This document shows, one piece after another, positions 56,901-64,000 of a stretch of DNA of 64,000 nt. This stretch comes from Limanda limanda (Eukaryota; Chordata; Actinopteri; Pleuronectiformes; Pleuronectidae): assembly GCF_963576545.1 (NCBI RefSeq), contig NC_083646.1:13495238-13559237 (forward strand), in the 5' to 3' direction. The notes beneath the pieces are model-generated. The model was not told where the DNA came from. It saw only the letters and a program-made list of their open reading frames with translations, and made no database searches. The translations under genes and the position numbers were made by a program. The first letter of the stretch is position 1. Each line of letters begins with the position of its first letter.

Positions 56901-59206
56901 ACTTTTTTGTCTGGTTTGTGAACTGCAGACACCTGGGGGTGATTGAGACATTTTGTCACAGTCTATAAAGGTGTTGAGGGCCCCCCCCCTCAGCTCGAAG
57001 CCCTGCTTAGCCAACCCTGTTGCATCACCCCTGACTGGATTGAAGGTTTTGATAGCCTCTATATAGACTCTTTTTATCTTTTTTATATATGTGCAGTCGC
57101 CCCTGTTTCAGCTTTATAAAAGAATATAAAATATAAACATAATGGAAAACATGTTGGTGGACTCACAACCAGTTCCTTTGTTTTCTTGCAGATGCCCCAG
57201 TGAATGTGAGGGTTGAGTACAAGTCTGATGTGAAGGAGGGAGAAGCCGTGCAGCTGACATGCACCAGCGACGCTCAACCTCCCGCCAGCAGCTATGAGTG
57301 GTTCAGTGAAACTGGTGCTCAGCTGCATCAGGGAAACATCTACACGATGCCAAACGTCTCCAGACACCTGGGTGCATTGTACTGCACCGCCATCAATACA
57401 GTGGGACGAGGCAAATCCAACCCTGTGCGTCTCACTGTGTTGTGTAAGTACAATCCATGAAATGTATTGATAAAGAAGGTGTTATTTGTTTTATTTGAAC
57501 ATTTGTCGAACGGCTAACTCATAAATTACTCCTTGTTACAGATTCCCCTGAGATTAAGAGTCTCTCCTCCTGCTCCTCAGAGGGAAAGATGGTAAAGTGT
57601 GTGTGCATTGCTGACTCCGAACCTCCCTGCATGGTCCATTTTGTGCTTTCTGAAAGACTCCTACCAGGCACCAAGATCGAGAGACACGGCTCTGTCACCA
57701 TGGGAACTCTGCAGGCCGAGTTTGAATCCTCTGGGTTTGTCCACTGTCTGGCAAACAACACGGTGGGCAACGCCAGCCTCGTACTCTCCCTACCTGTGAA
57801 CAGTAAGGAAGTGTTTCAATTTGAACCCATGATATTTCTAATATGCATAAACTACTGACGGTTTGAACTGTGGAATAAGAGGAAAGTGACCGCAGGTGGC
57901 TTCTGTTTGGACAGGTGCGATGCAGAGTCTCTATATCGCCATCGCCATCGGGGCAGGCGTGCTTCTGGTGATACTTTTAATAGCTGTGGGACTTGTTAAA
58001 AAATGGTAAGTGGAAATAGAAAACATTTCCTCCCAATGAAAGGGAAGTCTGTGATATGCTAAAGCATCTCAGTACTGCCTACTTGTGGTAAAACTACAAA
58101 ATAGCAAGCTTAAAGAAACTGGAAGTTGGTTTTAAAGATGCTATGATTATTTATTATGACTGATATGATTATTGCCTAAGAAAAAAAGATGGTAGAGTGT
58201 GAGTGAAATGTTTGTGGCTGCAGGAGTCAACACTTTCCGATCTGTCCTGAGAAATCTCATGTATGAATGTATTTGTCTGATCAGTGACTCTGAAAATGAA
58301 ATCATCTTTCACTTGGTTTTGCACGTATGCATCACTTCTGTAGAGGCATAGGTATGGTCGTCTTTATGTTAGACATTCATATTTATATATTTTCTGTTGT
58401 GGGCGTATGTATCTATTAATGTATCTGATACTAGATAAGCCACTAAACTTTGGCCTCTGATGGAGAACTTGGGTCAATGTCTTAGAGGAGCTGATAATCT
58501 CTGTCCAGGTTTGCAGTTTGCTTTGGCAGCACTGTGTTAAAGTGGCTGGCACTGTTGCCTAACAGCAAGAAGGTTCCCAGTTTGAATCCCAGCGGTCTTT
58601 GTAGAATTCTCCTCTCACTCTGGGTTTTCTCTGAGTAATCTGGTTTACTCCCAGAGTACAGAAACATGCAGATTTGGGTCCATAGGTATGAATGTAAATT
58701 ATTGTTTTTGTCCTTATCCAATCACCTGCAAGATAAGCTGTATAGATAATGCACATGGCTGGTGTGACACATTTTTTTCTGAATCCTAAATTAAAAGTCC
58801 TTACTCTTCCAGTAGGGGCAAATCTGGGGAAACAGCAACAACTCACCTGAGTGATGTGAGGGAAAACAAAGAAGAACTGACTGAATGTGCTACAGCAAAA
58901 AGGTGACAGATATTAGCCTCAGTTTGAAACAAGCACAAGTTTCCTCATGATTTAACATGACACAATCTTGCATAGTCTCATGTAAATTTACTGTGTGTGT
59001 GTCTGTTTGCACTCTTCAGAAAAGACAGGAACTACGAGGTGGTAACAAGACCTACACATCATGTCGACGATCATGTGTATGGCAACGTGGAGGCATGTGA
59101 AGTTTTCTTTATTCCTTCATTATTTCAGTGTGTGAAGACAACTCTAACTGTTACTTCATTTCCTACACAGTCTGAATGGGATGAAGGGATCTACGCCAAC
59201 ATGTAA
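53986..59206 (+). CDS. Siglec-family (MAG/CD22-like) sialic-acid-binding Ig receptor, complete, 9 exons
   Basis: Siglecs are cell-surface receptors that bind sialylated glycans and signal through tail tyrosines. Exons 53986-54034, 54174-54536, 56213-56500, 57192-57443, 57542-57802, 57915-58005, 58813-58902, 59020-59092 (GC donor proposed) and 59171-59206 sum to 1503 nt, 500 aa. Order: signal peptide, V-set domain (about 22-137), three C2-type domains (138-233, 234-317, 318-404), a membrane helix (about 410-430), and a tail of about 70 aa. The V-set has GSCVVIHCSYNYP and HKNCSLKI, the siglec cysteine pattern, and FRIEM, where the Arg aligns with the sialic-acid-binding Arg. The first C2 has the extra SPSCPTSLP cysteine. 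Four Ig domains, against five in MAG. Tail tyrosines 470 (YEVV), 485 (YGNV) and 497 (YANM). Confidence 0.87.
54765..55110 (+). repeat. Dispersed fish repeat (family A), in a Siglec intron
   Basis: Starts near CAGCCAAGGAGGTTAGGATTT and carries GGTGCAGATCCAAATAAAAA TC, GGGGACTGTTG and a CATAAGTGAACTGTT end. Lies in the 1.7-kb intron between the V-set and first C2 exons. Confidence 0.7.
55670..56095 (-). repeat. Dispersed fish repeat (family A), reverse copy, with inserted fragment
   Basis: CAACCAAGGCCCAACAGTGCC and TAGATCTGCACCAAACTGCC are reverse complements of the family A end blocks. The copy ends ACCTTCTTGGTGGAGGTAATG. An AATAATAACTTTATTCGTAG fragment (55925 on) like that at 9160 is inserted in it. 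Same Siglec intron as the copy at 54765. Confidence 0.65.
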
Positions 59207-59276
59207 CATCGCTGAGTTTGGTGCAGCTGCAGTTCCCCTGTGTGGGGGGATGTGGGTCAAGACTACTGTAAAGACA

Positions 59277-59282
59277 AATAAA
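59277..59282 (+). terminator. Candidate poly(A) signal of the Siglec gene
   Basis: AATAAA 71 bp after the stop codon. Confidence 0.6.
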
Positions 59283-59559
59283 TACTAAAATGCAACTTTC
59301 TTTATGTGTTAAACAAGCATGTGATTATTTTCCTGTGTGCTAAAATTAACATATACATTTTTCAGAAGAATTTCCTGTCTTAAAACAACTTTGTGATTGA
59401 TGCACACTTGTGTCTGTAGTTATTGTTTCTCCGCTTCAGAACTTTCGCTCTTTGCCTTTCAGATCAACATTATTATCCTGTATGTTGTGGTTAATCCCCA
59501 TTAAATAATTGCAATGATATACTGTGTGGTACTCTTGATTTGTTTTTTTTAGTCGTTTG

Positions 59560-59830
59560 TTTAGTCGTTAGTTTCAAAGCAAGATTACGCAAAAACTACT
59601 GCACATATAAGACGTGGTGGAAGGATGTGGCATCGGACAGGAAATTAAACTTTTACTTTTTCACTTCCTTTAACATTGTGAGATACGGCCTTTCTCAACA
59701 TCATCATTGATTTCTCAAAGAATGCATGCGTGTTAAGGTGTGAAATTTGGTGCAGATGAAATGTGGATCTAGTGAATTCAGAGGGGGTTTCATCAGGGGA
59801 CTGTTGGGCCTTGGCAGAGGTTAGCAGTCC
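59560..59830 (+). repeat. Dispersed fish repeat (family A)
   Basis: Contains TTAGTTTCAAAGCAAGATTA, TGAAATTTGGTGCAGATGAA and a GGGGACTGTTGGGCCTTGGC end, shared with the other copies. Confidence 0.65.
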
Positions 59831-59849
59831 ACTGAGTGCCTTTCTAGCT

Positions 59850-60010
59850 AACCACCAATATTCCGTTCACTTAAATTATTCTATGATAGTGATAGAAATC
59901 TCAGAGATGCTAGCAAAACGTGTCTTTACTGACCTCTAGTGGTTAAACCTCCTGCTGTGAAGCAATGGTGAAGAAATGCATTCTGGTTGAGATGCTGCAG
60001 ACTCTACAGA
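59850..60010 (+). repeat. Near-identical direct repeat, copy 2 of 2
   Basis: Matches 50509-50675 in the same orientation with few differences. It directly precedes the LINE at about 60.03 kb. Confidence 0.9.
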
Positions 60011-60114
60011 ATTATCTATTCCTCCTCTCCTTCTCATCCTTTCCGGTGCACACGTGTCTCTAAAGTGCCAGGTCCCTCGAATTAGTCCTTTTTTTAATTT
60101 CTAAGCTGCTCAGA

Positions 60115-60893
60115 ATGCCTAAATATCAAAAGCCGAAGCTGGGGCCGGACGCCTCAGACTCGCCTGATGTTGTACCGACTGCGGAAACGAGTACAGGGTC
60201 GGATCTCGAGGCAATCATGGCTGCCATTAAGCAAACGGAGTGGAGTGTGCTAACCAAGAATGACTCGTCTGTGGCGGCTGCAGATAAACTGCACAAGGAA
60301 ATAGAAAGCTAATGGTCAGGCTAACCGGGTTGTAGCACTTGAAGCTAAAGTTAATACGCTGTCTACACATGTCGCCCGGCTGACAGATAAGACCGAAGAT
60401 TTGGAGTCCCGGCAGCGGCGAGATAACTGCAGACTAATTGGAGTGCAAGATAGACTCGGAAACATACGACCGGAGAGAGCCGTGGCCGAATTGCTGAAGG
60501 AAGCGCTGGCCCTTGACTACACGCCGACGCTTGATCGGGCGCATCGGAGCCTGCAGCCGAGACCAAAGGATGGGGATGCCCCGAGGCCAATAATCGTCAA
60601 GTTCCACTACTTTCAGGAGGAAGTGGATATTCTTCGAAAGGCCATGGGTGCAGGTCCCATCACCCACAAAGGCAAGCGTTTCTACATCTACCCAGCGGCC
60701 GCCGTCAGAAAAGCCTTCACCGAGGTGAGAGGATTGCTTTCGCCGGTGTGCGGGCGTGAAATACGGTCTCCTGTATCCAGCCACTCTGAAGATCACATGC
60801 CCAGCTGGCGAGCATGGATCTTTCGATGACCCGATCAAGGCAAAGCACTACATCGAGACCAATCTGCGCCCACGGGAGATGGAGGGAGAGTGA
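60115..60893 (+). pseudogene. L1 ORF1 (RNA-binding protein) pseudogene
   Basis: ORF1 of L1 elements binds element RNA as a trimer. The frame starts MPKYQKPKLG and is shifted near 60311. It then continues through a coiled-coil-like ALEAKVNTLSTHVARL, the typical DLESRQRRDNCRLIG block, LDRAHRSL, and RPIIVKFHYFQ. A second shift near 60755 is needed to reach the usual YGLLYPATLKIT segment and a stop at 60891-60893. Two frameshifts make it nonfunctional. Confidence 0.82.
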
Positions 60894-61494
60894 CAGTTAA
60901 CTCACGGGCCATAACAGGTATCATATATGCCGCGTGTTAACATTGCAGTAGTCTGCACATGCTGACTTCTTTGACAGATAGACGTCACCACACTTCAGTT
61001 GGATGCATTTTTCAGTCATCTGAGGAATATAAATGAGGGGGGGAAAAAAAAAGAAAAGATAAATAAAAATTGTTTAATTCACCCCCTAATCACCACCAGT
61101 AGTAATAATTCTAGTTGATTTTACTTTTTTTTTGTGGGGTTATCTTACAACTGTAAGTGTTAAGAACCCTATTAGCCTGTGACCAAATAGTGCAAGCACA
61201 CATGCAGCAAAAATATTATTGAGAGGACAGCCCTATTACATTTTGTTCTGCCTTTGCAGACTTCATGTTAGAGTTTAAATTAGTGTAGACGTGTTATATG
61301 CTTAGGAGAGAGAGGATAGTTTTCAGGGCAGTCTCAGGTTTAAGGAAGACCAGCTCAGGAGTCCAGGATGGTAAGGGGTTTATCTATGTCTATTTGTTTG
61401 TTTTTGTCAGTCTTCTTTTGGGTTCATTTGTGGTTTATGGTTTGACTCAAACATGCACTAAAGTACTCAGATATAGCCAAGATGCAGGACCGGC

Positions 61495-64000
61495 TCACTA
61501 CAAACTGTTGCGCTATGATTCTGAATAATGCAAATAATCAACAAGGAGCAATTTCGTTCATTAGCTGGAACGTCAAAGGCCTGAATAACTTGGTTAAACG
61601 GAGCAAAATATTTAGTCATCTGAAATCATTAAAACCTAATATTGCTACAGGAGACCCAAAAAAGACTAAGTTGTAAGTGGATTGGACAAATATATCATTC
61701 ACGTTTTAATTACAAAGCCAGGGGAACAGCAATCCTAATTAGGAAGGGGATCTCAATTTGACACTCTGAAGTAATATCAGATGCTAATGTCAGATATATT
61801 GTTGTAGTGGGCAAGGTATTTAATACACCATTAATATTGGCTAACATTTATGGACCAAACTGGGACAATGCCCAATTCTTTCTTAATTTTTTATTCTTCC
61901 GGACCTTAATTCCTACAAGTTAATTTTAGGTGGAGAGTTCAACTGCGTCCTTCATACCCAGCTGGACAGGTCAAGTGTAAGGGCAAATAATACTCTCTCA
62001 TCAGCCGCAGTGGTTATTAATTGCCTCCTCCGCTCTTATGGCTTATCAGACCCCTGGCGGACAAAAATCCAACTACGAAGCAATTCTCCTTCTTTTCCTC
62101 CGTTCATCATAGTTATTCCAGGATTGATTATTTTATTGTCGATAACCAGCTACTCCCCTTAATTTCCAGCAGCAAATATCACAGTATAGTGCTATCAGAC
62201 CACAGCCCAGTGAAGATGGATCTAGTTTTTCCAGCCAATGTAGCGCCCAAACAAACTTGGCGGCTAGACCCCCAGCTACTTTTATGTAAACATTTTAGAA
62301 CATTTCTCAACAATCAGATTGACTTCTTTTTGGAAATGAATGATACTCAGGATGTTTCAAGGGGAATTTTATGGGAGTCTATGAAAGCCTACATTAGGGG
62401 CCAAGTTATCTCTTATGTGGCACAAAGGAATAAGGAGCGTTCCAAACAACTTAAAGAGCTTGCTGACAAAATTGCAGATATTGATAGGCGTTATGCTCTT
62501 TCGCCTATATTGACATACACACACTTTAACGTGTGGTCAGCTACACATCATGTCCTTTAAGAATTAACTACACTCTGTAGCATAGTCAACACTTTGTAAA
62601 CGCACACACACAGTACACACAGTATGTCATCTCAACTTCTGATGTTTCATGCTCCTTATCAAACAGGGAGTCTTCCACAGCGGAAAGATTAGACTTAGAG
62701 GAGGCTTTCATACCTTCTTTTCTCACAATATTCCATGAATCACTTCATTGTGTTAATTCTGAGATGTCCTCTCTCCTGTGCATGCTAAATCTGCTCTGCC
62801 TGTGATTATACATCATTTCAGTTGAGAGAAACAGTTGTGGTATTGTTGATTCTATAGACTATACAGCTAATATTTATTCACAAGATATATGTAGGATATA
62901 GTCATAGGATAAAGAACAAAACATAGATATCTCAACAATCCCTCTGTTGACATGTGTTAATCATACAGGCTGTTTCACCCACACGTCAGTACACACACAA
63001 TGAGATATTCAGTCTTAGAATGCTTTGAGGCCGGAACGCTATGACCTCTGGTAACCGCGACATGGCGTGCACGCCCAGATCATCATCATCAACACGCGAC
63101 GCCAGGAGGAGGACCCAACGAGCCAGGAGGGCAGGACTGCCTTGTGAACCTTGTGAAGCCAACGAGGCACTGCCCCGCGTATATGCAGTTTAAGCAATAT
63201 TATTCTACTCTATATCAGTCAGAGGTAGATAGTAGCTCATCTGAGATTTACTCGTTTCTTGATTCTCTGGATATCCCAAGGCTTTCTCCAGATGCTCAGT
63301 CATCTCTAGAACACAGAGTTTTAAAAGGAATTTTCTTCAAAACTCGCACCTATCCTTAAATCAGTCTATGACGAATCTTTGGCCAATGGAAGATTGCCGC
63401 ACACGCTTACCCAGGCCACAATTTCAGGTTTACTAAAAAAAGATAAGGATCCTGTACAGTGTAGCTCATATAGGCCAATAAGTCTTCTGTGCTGTGATTA
63501 TAAAATTTTAACTAAAACCCTTGCACAACGATTAGACCCCGTTATTCCTACCATTATTAATGAGGACCAAACAGGCTTCATTCCTGGGCGGCAATAATTT
63601 TTCAATGTGAGAAGATTATTTAATGTGTTATTTTCCCCCCATTCAACAGTACAATCTGGAGTTATTCTAAACCTTGACGCTGAAAAGGCGTTTGATAGAA
63701 TTGAATGGACCTATCTTTTCGCAGCTTTAGAAAAATTTGGAATGGGGCCCTCTTTTTGTAAGTGGATCAAAGTCCTATATCAACACCCATAGCGGCAGTC
63801 AGGACAAATGGCCTGATTTCGGAATATTTTTCGCTCCACAGAGGTACAAGACAGGGTTGCTGTCTGTCACCTTTCCTGTTTGACATTGCGATCGAACCAC
63901 TGGCGATTGCTATTAGATCAGATGACAGGATAAAAAGTATATCCAGGGGTGAAACTAACCATAAAACTATGCTTTATGCTGATGATCTGCTTTTGCAAAT
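61495..64000 (+). pseudogene. L1 ORF2 (endonuclease-reverse transcriptase) pseudogene, 3' end outside window
   Basis: The endonuclease begins SFISWNVKGLNN and continues through several frames with ANIYGPNWDNAQFF, SRIDYF and LSDHSP. The metal-binding GDFN-type motif reads GEFN at about 61932. RT blocks are YRPISLLCCDYKILTKTLAQ, TGFIPGRQ, LDAEKAFDRIEW and, at the window edge, YADDLL (63978-63992). There are multiple frameshifts and stops, and the region between the endonuclease and RT is disrupted at about 62505-63180. Confidence 0.85.
62505..63180. other. Foreign segment inside the L1 ORF2
   Basis: L1-like coding similarity stops after RRYALSP (about 62503) and resumes near YSTLYQSE (about 63199). 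The intervening 0.68 kb shows no L1 motif, is partly CA-rich, and has no recognisable gene. It is probably a later insertion replacing part of ORF2. I could not define its ends or family. Confidence 0.45.

Larger units (their letters stand above)
60030..64000 (+). mobile_element. Decayed L1-class non-LTR retrotransposon, cut by the window edge
   Basis: Two-ORF architecture: an ORF1 with a coiled-coil/RNA-binding region (60115-60893), then an ORF2 with endonuclease and reverse transcriptase blocks (61495 to the edge). Frameshifts, stops, a catalytic substitution and an internal foreign segment show this copy is dead. Order and motifs fit the L1/Tx1 class common in fish. The 3' end is outside the window, so target duplications cannot be tested. 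Confidence 0.88.

Noticed and set aside
60030..64000. Endogenous retrovirus as the source of the reverse transcriptase
   Set aside because: Two-ORF order, an AP-type endonuclease before the RT and absence of gag, protease or integrase motifs fit an L1-class LINE instead.

Overview
This window is vertebrate nuclear DNA, almost certainly from a ray-finned (teleost, probably percomorph) fish. The genes have many short introns with GT-AG borders, long CA/GT, GA and TCTG microsatellites are abundant, CpG-rich 5' ends are present, and small dispersed fish-type repeats and an L1-class LINE fill the gaps. All gene models below were spliced by hand from the sequence. In each complete multi-exon model the exon lengths sum to an intact reading frame.

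Layout. (1) 61-1953, minus strand: four exons of the FERM F1 lobe of a PTPN3-type tyrosine phosphatase, whose body lies left of the window. A CpG-rich block at 3.4-3.85 kb may be its promoter. (2) 10097-13598, plus: a complete 12-exon SGK-family AGC kinase of 417 aa. (3) 15006-17238, minus: tmem244-like, 6 exons, 152 aa. (4) 17.2-19.7 kb: a CpG-rich divergent control region. (5) 19959-28354, plus: l3mbtl3-like, 20 coding exons, 795 aa, with an FCS finger, three MBT repeats, a C2HC finger and a SAM domain. (6) 32561-33367, plus: a TMEM200-family membrane protein in one coding exon. (7) 37276-39840, plus: a small Ly6/uPAR protein resembling SPACA4/Bouncer. It ends tail-to-tail with (8) msh5, 48911-40226, minus, 25 coding exons, 818 aa. 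(9) 52263-52547, plus: an unrecognised 94-aa protein with an N-myristoylation-like start. (10) 53986-59206, plus: a Siglec (MAG/CD22-like) receptor of 500 aa with four Ig domains and three tail tyrosines. (11) About 60.0-64.0 kb: a decayed L1-class LINE running off the right edge.

The genes are not an operon and share no single pathway. The informative context is synteny: a tmem244 - l3mbtl3 - tmem200 order recalls human 6q22-23 (TMEM244, L3MBTL3, SAMD3, TMEM200A). An SGK beside an L3MBTL also recalls human 20q13 (L3MBTL1, SGK2). The block therefore looks like one of the vertebrate whole-genome-duplication paralogons. The right half joins a meiotic gene (msh5), a possible egg/sperm Ly6 protein and an immune-type Siglec in a repeat-rich stretch.

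The most unusual observation is a 411-bp sgk intron made almost entirely of a TCTG array. It is stop-free and a multiple of three, so its retention would insert about 137 codons of Leu-Ser-Val-Cys repeat into the kinase N-lobe. No CRISPR array, tRNA, rRNA or other structural RNA gene was recognised.
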